Below, piece by piece: positions 41,401 through 49,021 of a stretch of DNA of 61,779 nucleotides (position 1 is the stretch's first letter; every line of letters starts with the position of its first letter). Made by a program: the position numbers and the translations under genes. The notes under the pieces are model-generated. The model saw only the letters and a list, made by a program, of their open reading frames with translations. It had not been told where the DNA came from and did not search any database. Source of the stretch: a virus; the IMG/VR virus record IMGVR_UViG_3300025030_000017, positions 1 to 61,779 of that record; one strand, given 5' to 3'.

Positions 41401-41406
41401 TTCCGC
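41359..41406 (+). other. attC-like site C
   Basis: Box CCATAAC, spacer CAACAA, arm GCT-CACCGG, five-base loop CTCGT, arm CCGGTG, extrahelical C, AGC, spacer GGGA, then GTT (41400-41402). The stem and the position of the extrahelical C match site B base for base in layout, though not in sequence. Confidence 0.5.
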
Positions 41407-41451
41407 CGCCATCTGCGCGGCCATAACGAGGATGATTGGCGAGGAGGAATG

Positions 41452-41628
41452 ATGACTATAACGATACCAATCCTGGGGATGCTGTCTTGTATCACCGGGC
41501 TAGCTTATCTTAAATGGCAGAGGACAATAGACCCAAAGTGGCGCGATGTGTGGTTTAGAGTGGCGCTTATAACAGCTTACTTCATAAACTTTTTCGTGCT
41601 GATACTAATGCTAAAGGAGACACCATGA
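41452..41628 (+). CDS. Small membrane protein with two TM segments (58 aa)
   Basis: GAGGAGG precedes ATG 41452. Segments IPILGMLSCITGLAYL and VALITAYFINFFVLILML. Overlaps the next gene by four bases. Confidence 0.55.
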   Translation: MTITIPILGMLSCITGLAYLKWQRTIDPKWRDVWFRVALITAYFINFFVLILMLKETP

Positions 41629-41894
41629 AAAAGCTACTGGTAGCGGTAATGATGCTATGGTCGGGGGTGGCGTGGGGGTACGACCTGCCAAAAGAGATGA
41701 ATAAAACATTTGAGCTTACACGGACTTCATTCTTTGAGCTGGGTTTCTATAACGGGGCGCTTTGTGCCGTCAAGGCCACGAACAAGTACAAAGAATTGGT
41801 GGATAAGGGGCAAATCTCCGGGGCCAATGATTGGCTAGAACAACAGTTGAACCTATGCCTGAAAAAAGCCAAGAAAAAACACGACATTAAATAG
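41625..41894 (+). CDS. Secreted helical protein (89 aa)
   Basis: Signal peptide MKKLLVAVMMLWSGVAWG followed by a helical mature chain with two cysteines (GALCAVKA, LNLCLKK), perhaps a disulfide. AAAGGAG upstream. Periplasmic role unknown. Confidence 0.55.
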   Translation: MKKLLVAVMMLWSGVAWGYDLPKEMNKTFELTRTSFFELGFYNGALCAVKATNKYKELVDKGQISGANDWLEQQLNLCLKKAKKKHDIK

Positions 41895-41902
41895 GAGGCC
41901 CC

Positions 41903-42166
41903 ATGAGCGAAAATAGCGACCTGCGGGAGAGGGCGAGGGAGGTACTAACCCGGCTCGATACTTGGTCCTACGTTGACGGTATAAACGTAGCCACTCAAGT
42001 AGTATACGACGCTGAAGATATAATTCAAAATCTTCTAAAAGCCCTTGACGCCACCGAGCGGGAGGAAAGGGAGCGGTGCGCGTATCTATCTGAGAAGCAT
42101 GGATGTTGGACCTTTGACTGCGGGGATAAGATTGCTGCCGCCATCCGGCGCGAAGGGGGGAAGTGA
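41903..42166 (+). CDS. Hypothetical protein (87 aa)
   Basis: Helical protein with CAYLSEKHGCWTFDCGDKIAAAI near the end, a pattern of short phage proteins (EREEACAALCE-like). GGAGG precedes ATG 41903. Confidence 0.55.
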   Translation: MSENSDLRERAREVLTRLDTWSYVDGINVATQVVYDAEDIIQNLLKALDATEREERERCAYLSEKHGCWTFDCGDKIAAAIRREGGK

Positions 42167-42603
42167 TGAGTACCAGCTTAAAAATGGATCACACGCAATT
42201 GAGGATTGATTTACTGATGCACGAACTCGCCACCCTCCGCGCCAGATTGGATAAACCTATTACTTTCTGCCCCGAGTGCGGCTGCTCTGACATTGTAGAA
42301 CTGCACTTCGCACAAAGGACGGAAAAGGGACATAGCTACTGCATCCGTTGCAAACAGGAACTTTTCAAAGGCGTTGACTACTCAGAGGTTATTGCTGCGA
42401 ATATTGAATCCCTTCGCGCCGCCCTTGCCGAGATGACGGAGAGGGCGAGGAAGTTGGGGGAGGCGGTGCTTGAGGATCACTCGAAAGATTGTAAGCACTG
42501 CTCACTGGCAACCGATAATGAAGCCAACTGCAACGAGCTTCGAAAACGGCCAACGTGCTGCGACTGCCCCGCCTGCACAAGAGCGCGGGAGGTCGTTAAG
42601 TGA
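42166..42603 (+). CDS. Zinc-finger protein (145 aa)
   Basis: Zinc ribbon FCPECGCSD...CIRCKQ at 27-65 and a second cysteine-rich end (CKHC ... CNEL ... CCDCPAC). ATG 42166 overlaps the previous stop. Unknown function. Confidence 0.55.
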   Translation: MSTSLKMDHTQLRIDLLMHELATLRARLDKPITFCPECGCSDIVELHFAQRTEKGHSYCIRCKQELFKGVDYSEVIAANIESLRAALAEMTERARKLGEAVLEDHSKDCKHCSLATDNEANCNELRKRPTCCDCPACTRAREVVK

Positions 42604-42631
42604 GCGACATTGTCTACTCGCGTTCGTACTG

Positions 42632-42787
42632 ATGACGGCGGCGAACTGGAAAGTAAAAACTCCGCGTGACAAGAACTTTCTCCTGTGGCTCTTAACTCAG
42701 GAATGCGAGTTGCGAGGCCGTGGGCCGTGCATGGGGCAGAAGATTTATCATCATACCTCGACAGGTGGCACGTCGTTGACTGTATGA
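42632..42787 (+). pseudogene. Truncated HNH nuclease (DUF968-like)
   Basis: TPRDKNFLLWLLTQECELRG...HHTSTGGTSL matches the first 45 residues of the intact nuclease at 43586-43912, then stops just where the RHH-HNH promoter begins. It looks like the remnant left when that cassette arrived. Confidence 0.55.
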
Positions 42788-42795
42788 TTTTTTAC

Positions 42796-42823
42796 TTGAT
42801 TTGTAATACTGTCACAGTATATT
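42796..42823 (+). promoter_or_regulatory. Promoter/operator of RHH-HNH cassette 1
   Basis: TTGATT (42796-42801), 16-base spacer, TATATT (42818-42823). The spacer carries an odd-centred palindrome ACTGTCACAGT (42808-42818), a likely RHH operator. Confidence 0.55.
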
Positions 42824-42861
42824 CTGCGCACAGATTGCATTTTGCTATATAGGAGAATCTC

Positions 42862-42996
42862 TTGAACAGAACAATCAGCATCCCAAAGCAGTGTGATGAT
42901 AAATTGGTGAAAGAGAAAAAAGAAACTGGCCTTACGATTTCCGAAATTATCCGTCGGGCGCTCGACAACTATTTTCACGAACGGAGCAAAGCATGA
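42862..42996 (+). CDS. RHH regulator of HNH cassette 1 (44 aa)
   Basis: NRTISIPKQCDDKL...TISEIIRRALDNYF is a minimal ribbon-helix-helix. TTG start follows AGGAG. About 61% identical to the 44-residue product at 47674, and its stop overlaps the HNH start (ATGA). Probably an autoregulator of the nuclease. Confidence 0.65.
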   Translation: MNRTISIPKQCDDKLVKEKKETGLTISEIIRRALDNYFHERSKA

Positions 42997-43586
42997 TCGG
43001 GCGGAGATTCCATCGTCTTGTAGTGGTGTCTAAAGCTGAACCAGAAAAGCAGAGAACAAGATGGAATTGCGTTTGTGATTGCGGGAAAGACCATATAGTT
43101 AAAAGTAAGTACTTGTTAAACGGTGAGGTCAAGTCATGTGGATGTTTAAAGTACGACGCCACAGCAAACCAGACGCATGGAATGAGCAATTCTCCAATTT
43201 ACCATGTGTGGTTTCAGATGAAACAACGATGCAATAATGTCAATAATACTGATTATTTTCTTTACGGTGGCAGAGGAATTACGGTTTGTGATAGGTGGAG
43301 TAAGTCGTTTGAAAATTTCTTCGAGGATATGGCTCCAGGCTACAGTAAGGGGTTATCACTAGATAGAATAAACAATGACAAGGATTATTCTCCAGAAAAC
43401 TGCCAGTGGGCAACACTCGAAACTCAAGCGAACAATCGCAGAAATAATGCCGTTATTGTGATGGACGGTGTGTCCAAGACTATGGCCCAATGGTCACGGC
43501 ACCTTGGCATTAATTATTCCACCATAAGAAACAGGTGGAGAGTTGGCTTAACTCCAGAAAAAATCTTATGCAAAAAGGTGAGATAA
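42993..43586 (+). CDS. HNH homing endonuclease, AP2-domain type
   Basis: CVCDCGKDHIVKSKYL, then QRCNN..NTDYFLYGGRGI, DRINNDKDYSPENCQWAT and an AP2/HTH-like C-terminus. 197 residues. Lower GC than neighbours. Placed in the gap left by a truncated nuclease, with the RHH gene upstream. Confidence 0.7.
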   Translation: MIGRRFHRLVVVSKAEPEKQRTRWNCVCDCGKDHIVKSKYLLNGEVKSCGCLKYDATANQTHGMSNSPIYHVWFQMKQRCNNVNNTDYFLYGGRGITVCDRWSKSFENFFEDMAPGYSKGLSLDRINNDKDYSPENCQWATLETQANNRRNNAVIVMDGVSKTMAQWSRHLGINYSTIRNRWRVGLTPEKILCKKVR

Positions 43587-43912
43587 TGAGCCAACCGAAA
43601 TATTTAGCTGACCTCCGAAAACCCCACACACCTCGGGACAAGAAGTATCTTTCATGGATACGAAAACAACCATGTATCAGAGGACATCAAGCACCTTCAA
43701 TACCTCACCATGAAGGGGATAGAGGCATGGGTATTAAAGCCAGCGACTACAGCACGTTGCCAATGTGCCACCGCTGCCATATGGAAAGGCATCGGGTCGG
43801 GAAAAATATCTACAATTTATGGAACATTGACTTTGAAGCAATTATTGCCCGAAACAAAATACAGTACGAAACGCAAACTGGCAGAAAAATTCTTGACAAT
43901 TCCAAAAAATGA
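43586..43912 (+). CDS. DUF968-like HNH nuclease (108 aa)
   Basis: TPRDKKYLSWIRKQPCIRG...PHHEGDRGMGIKASDYSTLPMCHRCHMERH: a small HNH with C-x2-C...H pattern typical of DUF968 phage recombination nucleases. GGTGAGATA precedes ATG 43586. Complete version of the truncated copy at 42632. Confidence 0.7.
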   Translation: MSQPKYLADLRKPHTPRDKKYLSWIRKQPCIRGHQAPSIPHHEGDRGMGIKASDYSTLPMCHRCHMERHRVGKNIYNLWNIDFEAIIARNKIQYETQTGRKILDNSKK

Positions 43913-43928
43913 GGGGGAGAGTATCGTT

Positions 43929-44138
43929 ATGGCAAAGTTACCACATCAACTTAGAGTCATTGAAGAACGCCAAGAACTTGACGAGAAGCGACAGAAGTTG
44001 ACCGCGTTTATTGGTGGCGAACTGTACCGGAAACTTGACAACATGGAGCAGTCGCGGCTAAACCGGCAGTTGGAAGCAATGACGCTGTACTCGAACATTC
44101 TTGTCGAACGTATCGCTGCATTCGGGGAGGACGAATGA
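43929..44138 (+). CDS. Small phage protein (69 aa)
   Basis: LRVIEERQELDEKRQKLTAFIGGELYRKLDNMEQSRL matches a common helical phage protein. GGGGGAGAG precedes ATG 43929. Unknown role. Confidence 0.6.
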   Translation: MAKLPHQLRVIEERQELDEKRQKLTAFIGGELYRKLDNMEQSRLNRQLEAMTLYSNILVERIAAFGEDE

Positions 44139-44488
44139 GCACACACAACTGTACCAAGCAAACTAACACTGTCTGCGGTAACTGCGGCGATTGTAAACCG
44201 AAAAAGTTTGACATCCCGGCAGAAGAAGTCGAAACCCTATCCGGCTTTGAAGCACTAAAAGCCCTACCGATGGAACAGCGACTCGTCTTCCTCCTTCAGA
44301 CCTTGGACAGACTGATGAAGTCGAATCTCTCGAAGCAGAAGCATCCGGCGCTGACGAGAAGCCAGATGGACGAGAATCACGAGAGACATGGGGCGGCGAA
44401 AGCGTATCAGGACACGTCGAAATTCGTCACCGGGCTGTTCGGGGAAGAACTGAGGGCGCTGTTGATACCGAAGGAGGAACTGCATTGA
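44135..44488 (+). CDS. Hypothetical protein with zinc-knuckle N-terminus (117 aa)
   Basis: CTKQTNTVCGNCGDC at the N-terminus and a helical rest. Overlaps previous stop (ATGA). Unknown. Confidence 0.5.
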   Translation: MSTHNCTKQTNTVCGNCGDCKPKKFDIPAEEVETLSGFEALKALPMEQRLVFLLQTLDRLMKSNLSKQKHPALTRSQMDENHERHGAAKAYQDTSKFVTGLFGEELRALLIPKEELH

Positions 44489-44745
44489 CTTTCCGACCGA
44501 ATGAACTTGCTGAAAAACGCGCTAATGAATCAGATGATTGCCGCAAATGGACCCCAAGAGACGCGCTACTCGCCTGTCTCAGAGACTTGGAAAACGGCGA
44601 GATTAACCCTGAACGGCTGGTGATAAGTTATACCGTCCGTGTAGACGAAACCTCTGTTGATTACAACTTCTACGCCGCGAACGTGACGACGATGGAACAC
44701 GCGGGACTTCTTGCAATGCAATTACATAGAGTAACTGGGAGGTAA
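44485..44745 (+). CDS. Conserved small phage protein (86 aa)
   Basis: TTG start after AAGGAGG. Pattern ERLVISYTVRVDETSVDYNFYAANVTTMEHAGLL is seen in many phages. Function unknown. Confidence 0.6.
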   Translation: MTFRPNELAEKRANESDDCRKWTPRDALLACLRDLENGEINPERLVISYTVRVDETSVDYNFYAANVTTMEHAGLLAMQLHRVTGR

Positions 44746-44747
44746 CA

Positions 44748-45056
44748 GTGGCAACTCAAGCCGGCGAGATCGAGCACGATTCTTCATGGGTGAATTTCTA
44801 CCGTCTCTACAAACTTCACAAACCCGATGGCACGGTCAACGAGTTCAAACAGTGGATGGCGTCTTTAGGAGAGTTGCAGAAAACGATCAAGGAATGCCCC
44901 TGGTGCAAAGGATTACCGGCTCTGAGGGTGCATCCGAGTGACGAGCAGCTAGTCTATGGGGTCGGTTGCGAAAACGATTTCTGCGCGGTAAATCCTGAAC
45001 TTAACGAGGTCTTTGACAATCCTGAAGAAGCTATCTTGGAGTGGAACAATGTCTGA
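44748..45056 (+). CDS. Lar-like restriction alleviation protein
   Basis: The order CPWCKG ... VGCENDFCAV ... FDNPEEAILEWNNV resembles the Lar family (C-P-x-C-G...C...W-N-x), small proteins that lower host restriction. 102 residues; GTG start. Located just before the terminase. Confidence 0.6.
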   Translation: MATQAGEIEHDSSWVNFYRLYKLHKPDGTVNEFKQWMASLGELQKTIKECPWCKGLPALRVHPSDEQLVYGVGCENDFCAVNPELNEVFDNPEEAILEWNNV

Positions 45057-45681
45057 CGAAATCATCGAGATTTTTCCATCGACCATCGAGACTCCGACCA
45101 TCAAGCGTAAGAAGCTCAGCAAGAAATCCCTTGCCAAGCGTCAGAAGCAGAAGGAAGAACAGGGCTTTACGGGGCAAGAGATCAACATTGTGAAAGCGCA
45201 TCTCTTCAATCCTGACGCGACACGGCTGGAAAAAGCCAAAGCAGCGGGTCTTATAGGCAAAGATGCGACGATAGCGAATAAGGTGACAACGACTCTTGAA
45301 AAGGTAAAGGAAAAGACTAGCAACAACCTCCGTCTACAGGAACTCCTTGCTCTTAAAAACGCGGGGGTCGAGAAGATTGCTACGGTTGTAGCCGACGCGA
45401 TGAATGCTGAACAGGCGTTCAGAGGGCGGGAAACGACGATTGAAGACGGCAAACTGGTGACGAAGGAAGTCATCAAGATGTATCCCGACCATCGAGCGAG
45501 AATGGACGCGGCAAAGTTTGCTGCGGAGGCGCAACAGGCGATGCCGGAGAAGAAGGTTGTCATCGAAGAGTTCAAGTACGAGCAGAAAGTCCAGCTTATC
45601 GCAGAGGTCAAGGCGAATCCGAGCATGTTGGCGGATCTTCAGAAGATGCTTGAGATGAAACAACAGGGGGCTGGAGAATGA
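45049..45681 (+). CDS. terS: Terminase small subunit (probable)
   Basis: 210 residues of helical, charged sequence next to the large terminase. No clear conserved family residue beyond the general shape, so the call rests on position, size and predicted helices (RLEKAKAAGLIGKDATIANKV may be a DNA-binding helix). It would recognise the packaging site. Confidence 0.6.
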   Translation: MSDEIIEIFPSTIETPTIKRKKLSKKSLAKRQKQKEEQGFTGQEINIVKAHLFNPDATRLEKAKAAGLIGKDATIANKVTTTLEKVKEKTSNNLRLQELLALKNAGVEKIATVVADAMNAEQAFRGRETTIEDGKLVTKEVIKMYPDHRARMDAAKFAAEAQQAMPEKKVVIEEFKYEQKVQLIAEVKANPSMLADLQKMLEMKQQGAGE

Positions 45682-45851
45682 ATTATATCTTTCTAGTCGG
45701 TTTGATATTGTTGCAAGCAGGTTTGATTGTGTTGCAAGTTGTTTTAATAAGAAGAGAACCAACTGATTTTATAGTTGGATTTGGCGTATTCAATATAATT
45801 ATCAACGTGGTGTTTGGTATCATGAATATCATAAATCTTTTCAGGTTGTAA
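45678..45851 (+). CDS. Small membrane protein (57 aa)
   Basis: Two hydrophobic segments (YIFLVGLILLQAGLIVLQVV, GVFNIIINVVFGIM). ATGA overlap with the terminase small gene. AT-rich insert between terminase genes; unknown role. Confidence 0.5.
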   Translation: MNYIFLVGLILLQAGLIVLQVVLIRREPTDFIVGFGVFNIIINVVFGIMNIINLFRL

Positions 45852-45852
45852 C

Positions 45853-47598
45853 ATGACTAACGCCCTTCAACAATTCGAAGACCTCAGTGCCGATCAGATA
45901 GCGGAGTTGATCGCTGACTTGAAGATGTCCGTGGATTTTGAGGAATACGCCAGGACGAAGCTCAAGGTGCAGCCAAGGGAGGGAGGCGGCTTTGAGCGTT
46001 TCATACTTAACGGTCCACAACGACTTTATGAAAAGATTGAAAGAAAAATCATAGCCAAAGGCCGTTTGGTCAGAGTGGTTATTTTGAAAGGCAGGCGGCA
46101 GGGCATAACAACGCTTTTTTCTGGGAAAAATTACCAGCATGTTACGAGCAATCCAAGCACATATTGCATGCAAATTACACACGAACCTGCTGCGAGTGAG
46201 TTCATTTTCAAGATGGTCAAACGCTTCCACAACAATATCCCGGCAAAAGAAAGGCCAGATGTCCTCGCCAACAATGCCCGTCTTTTAGAGTTCAACAACG
46301 CACAAGGAACGGGCCTTGATTCTGCTTTTCGTGTTGCGACTGGCGGTAAAGATGATGTTGGTTCAGGGCAAGCAGTGCATCGACTGCATATATCTGATGC
46401 CTTTAAACTGCCCCGCGAAAATGCAGAAGGTCTGATTAAGGCTGTACTGCCATGCGTACCTCCCGAACCAGGTACAGAAGTAGTGATTGAAGGCACAGCA
46501 GACGGCGTTGGGGGGGAAGTATACCGAAGATTTTGGGGGTGCCGCTTTAGGTATTTTGTGAAAAGGCTGGACGATAACGGTGAACCAATGGTCGAAGAGG
46601 AAATCAACGAATCTGCCAATAAGTCAAATAACTACACGGCAGTCTTCTTTCCCTGGTTTATTTTTGAACTCAATAGGATGCTTGTACCTTCTGATTTTGT
46701 TTTAACAGAAGAAGAGATCGAAATAAAAACTCAGTTCAATTTAGATGACGAACAGATGTATTGGCGCAGATACACGATTGATAATGATGCCGATGGCATT
46801 ATTGAGAAATTTAACGAAATGCACCCTTCTACACCAGAAGAGGCGTTTCTTTCAACTGGAGTTCCAGTTTTTGACAACAAAAAGATTGCGGCTTTTAGAG
46901 ATGCAGCAAAACCGCCCAAAGTACGTTATTCGTGTATGCCGTCAACGGGCGTATGGTACGCAAAAGAAGACGGAGAACTCCGTGTGTGGCAAGAACCTAA
47001 AGTCGGAGCATCGTATATCATCAGTGCTGACGTGGCCGAAGGTCTTGAAAGCGGAGATTTCGATTCGGCTGATGTTATAGACCACCGGACAGGCGAACAA
47101 GTGGCCCATCTCCATGGCAAATGGCCTCCCAAGATATATGGTCAAATACTGGTGTCTCTTGGTAGAAGATATAACGTGGCGTATTTAGCCCCTGAGCGCA
47201 ACAACCATGGCCTTACGACTGTCACCGAAATAGTTGACTCCGGATACCCTAGAATCCACATGGAGATGGTCCCTGAACCGCCAGGCAAACCACGTAAACG
47301 GTGGGGATGGGTAACGAGTTCCAAGACAAGAACCGAGATCCTTGACACTCTCAAACTTGAGTGTATCGAAGGGACTCACGGCATAAATTGCGCCGAAACA
47401 TTCAGCGAAATGCTTGGCTTCAAAAAGTGTGGATCGAAAGAAGAAGCTGAACAAGGTTGGCACGATGATAGAGTTATTTCCATAGCCATTGGCAAGTATT
47501 TACGCCTAAAGGTCCCAATCCCTCAACGTCCGAAACCATCTCATATTAAAGAAGGTAGAAGTTCAGGTGGTAATAGGGGGGGGTGGGGGGGTGTATGA
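45853..47598 (+). CDS. terL: Terminase large subunit
   Basis: 581 residues. ATPase part: LKGRRQGITT is a Walker A variant without the usual Gly-Lys. Nuclease part: SADVAEGLESGDFDSADVID and GWHDDRVISIAIGKYL carry the acidic residues. It powers headful or site-specific DNA packaging. The C-terminus is glycine-rich. Directly upstream of RHH-HNH cassette 2. Confidence 0.8.
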   Translation: MTNALQQFEDLSADQIAELIADLKMSVDFEEYARTKLKVQPREGGGFERFILNGPQRLYEKIERKIIAKGRLVRVVILKGRRQGITTLFSGKNYQHVTSNPSTYCMQITHEPAASEFIFKMVKRFHNNIPAKERPDVLANNARLLEFNNAQGTGLDSAFRVATGGKDDVGSGQAVHRLHISDAFKLPRENAEGLIKAVLPCVPPEPGTEVVIEGTADGVGGEVYRRFWGCRFRYFVKRLDDNGEPMVEEEINESANKSNNYTAVFFPWFIFELNRMLVPSDFVLTEEEIEIKTQFNLDDEQMYWRRYTIDNDADGIIEKFNEMHPSTPEEAFLSTGVPVFDNKKIAAFRDAAKPPKVRYSCMPSTGVWYAKEDGELRVWQEPKVGASYIISADVAEGLESGDFDSADVIDHRTGEQVAHLHGKWPPKIYGQILVSLGRRYNVAYLAPERNNHGLTTVTEIVDSGYPRIHMEMVPEPPGKPRKRWGWVTSSKTRTEILDTLKLECIEGTHGINCAETFSEMLGFKKCGSKEEAEQGWHDDRVISIAIGKYLRLKVPIPQRPKPSHIKEGRSSGGNRGGWGGV

Positions 47599-47605
47599 AA
47601 TTAGC

Positions 47606-47634
47606 TTGACTTTTGATTAGTCGTTACGTATAGT
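47606..47634 (+). promoter_or_regulatory. Promoter of RHH-HNH cassette 2
   Basis: TTGACT (47606-47611), 17-base spacer, TATAGT (47629-47634). Lies in the 76-bp gap after the terminase. Confidence 0.55.
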
Positions 47635-47673
47635 GCGCTTGTGAATTACATCTGCCCACAAAGGAGCAAGCGC

Positions 47674-47808
47674 ATGAACCAAACAATTAGCCTGCCAAAG
47701 AACTACACCGACAAGCTAAAACAAGAAAAAGCATCTACCGGACAAACCATGTCAGAAATTATCAGACGCGCCCTGGATCTCTATTTCGAGAAAAGGGAGC
47801 GCGGCTAA
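47674..47808 (+). CDS. RHH regulator of HNH cassette 2 (44 aa)
   Basis: MNQTISLPKNYTDKL...TMSEIIRRALDLYF; close paralogue of the product at 42862, same length. AAAGGAG upstream. TAATG overlap with the next frame. Confidence 0.65.
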   Translation: MNQTISLPKNYTDKLKQEKASTGQTMSEIIRRALDLYFEKRERG

Positions 47809-47903
47809 TGTCTGACATCCCTTATGGTTATTGTCATTGCGGCTGCGGTATGAAAACGACTGTAGCCGGGCCAGAAATGGGCAGGTTAAGGGAGAGCCTA
47901 TGA
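47808..47903 (+). pseudogene. N-terminal zinc-finger fragment of a frameshifted HNH gene
   Basis: GYCHCGCGMKTTVA matches the start of the HNH at 25689 (GYCQCGCGGTTRIA). The expected continuation (RNGQVKGEPMRYIHSHH) is in the next frame, so one indel near 47865-47880 split the gene. The short frame ends overlapping the next start. Confidence 0.5.
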
Positions 47904-48349
47904 GGTATATCCATAGCCATCATCCCAAAGTGCCACTAGAAGTAAGGTTTTGGAGCAAAGTCAATAAAACCGATACGTGTTGGGAATGGACTGGATATAA
48001 AGATCGTTATGGCATTTTTGGGATTGAAGGCAAAAATCTAAAAGCTCATAGAGTGTCTTGGGAAATTACTTTTGGGCCAGTACCGGAAGGCTTACACGTA
48101 CTGCACAAGTGCGACAATCCCGGCTGTGTGAAACCAGACCATCTTTTCCTTGGCACTCATACCGATAACATGAGGGATATGGTTGTGAAAGGTCGCGGAG
48201 GTCGCGCTAAATTGACGTTGGATGAAGTTCGAGAGATACGCAGGATAGGGCGCTCTGTAAAATCAAAGGTGATTGGAGCACAATACGGACTGTCTGAGTC
48301 TCAAGTATGCGCCATTCTCAGAAATGACCAGTGGGCTGCGTTGCAATGA
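47900..48349 (+). CDS. HNH endonuclease catalytic part (149 aa)
   Basis: CWEWTGYKDRYGIFG ... LHKCDNPGCVKPDHLFLGTHTDNM is a complete HNH core, followed by an HTH-like recognition end (VIGAQYGLSESQVCAIL). GGGAGAG precedes ATG 47900, which overlaps the fragment's stop, so it may still be translated alone. Confidence 0.65.
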   Translation: MRYIHSHHPKVPLEVRFWSKVNKTDTCWEWTGYKDRYGIFGIEGKNLKAHRVSWEITFGPVPEGLHVLHKCDNPGCVKPDHLFLGTHTDNMRDMVVKGRGGRAKLTLDEVREIRRIGRSVKSKVIGAQYGLSESQVCAILRNDQWAALQ

Positions 48350-48612
48350 ACATCTATGGATACCAAACAGTCAAGCCGATGACAAAAGAAGAACTTAAAC
48401 GCAAATGGCCCACGTCTCAAAACACGCTGCACATCCCGCTCCACGACTTCATGAAACTCCCCTGCGAGACACCGGAAGCGTTAATCACGACGCTGAAGAT
48501 GCAGATGAGGTTGCATGGGGTGGACTTAGAGCATCATGACGGGCTAAGAATCGACATCGACTTCAGTGGAAACGTGGTGCGGGTCAAGCCAGAATGGGAT
48601 TTGCCGTTTTGA
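48346..48612 (+). CDS. Hypothetical protein (88 aa)
   Basis: ATG overlaps the HNH stop. Its end LITTLKMQMRLHGVDLEHHDGLRIDIDF...VRVKP resembles the end of the gene at 49314-49889, so the two share a small domain. Unknown role. Confidence 0.5.
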   Translation: MNIYGYQTVKPMTKEELKRKWPTSQNTLHIPLHDFMKLPCETPEALITTLKMQMRLHGVDLEHHDGLRIDIDFSGNVVRVKPEWDLPF

Positions 48613-48878
48613 CGCGCAATCCCTTGAAATGGCATCCGAAGATAGAGCCGGTGCTTGAGTTCAAAGGAGTAGTGTACGTGATTCCTCAAAACTCTAATAG
48701 GTTTGGTCATGCGAGGTATTTTGTGACCGAGGTAGAAGAAGACGTGATGGTAAAGGTTGGCGACATCCCTACCTGGTCAGGCGACTGGCAACGTGCCGCA
48801 TTACGACAGATTGGCGCAACCGACGAAGATATAACCGCAGCGATAGTCTATGCGAGACTTACGGGGGAGACGGTATGA
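48594..48878 (+). CDS. Third member of the W-Q...ITAAI family (94 aa)
   Basis: Ends VGDIPTWSGDWQRAALRQIGATDEDITAAIVYARLTGE, related to the products at 31071 and 32735. Overlaps the previous gene by 19 bases; a later TTG start is possible. Confidence 0.6.
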   Translation: MGFAVLTRNPLKWHPKIEPVLEFKGVVYVIPQNSNRFGHARYFVTEVEEDVMVKVGDIPTWSGDWQRAALRQIGATDEDITAAIVYARLTGETV

Positions 48879-49021
48879 CTGATGATCCTTTCAAAGAAGC
48901 GAACAAAGTTGCAAAAGAATCTTTCTATGAGATATTTGCCGCGCCACTTTCCCCAACAGTTTTCAAGACAGCTTTTGATGATTCGTATTTTGACGATGCA
49001 CAGGAGGAACGTTTGCCATGA
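48875..49021 (+). CDS. Small hypothetical protein (48 aa)
   Basis: ATGA overlap at both ends. MTDDPFKEANKVAKESFYEIF and an acidic end. Unknown. Confidence 0.45.
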   Translation: MTDDPFKEANKVAKESFYEIFAAPLSPTVFKTAFDDSYFDDAQEERLP

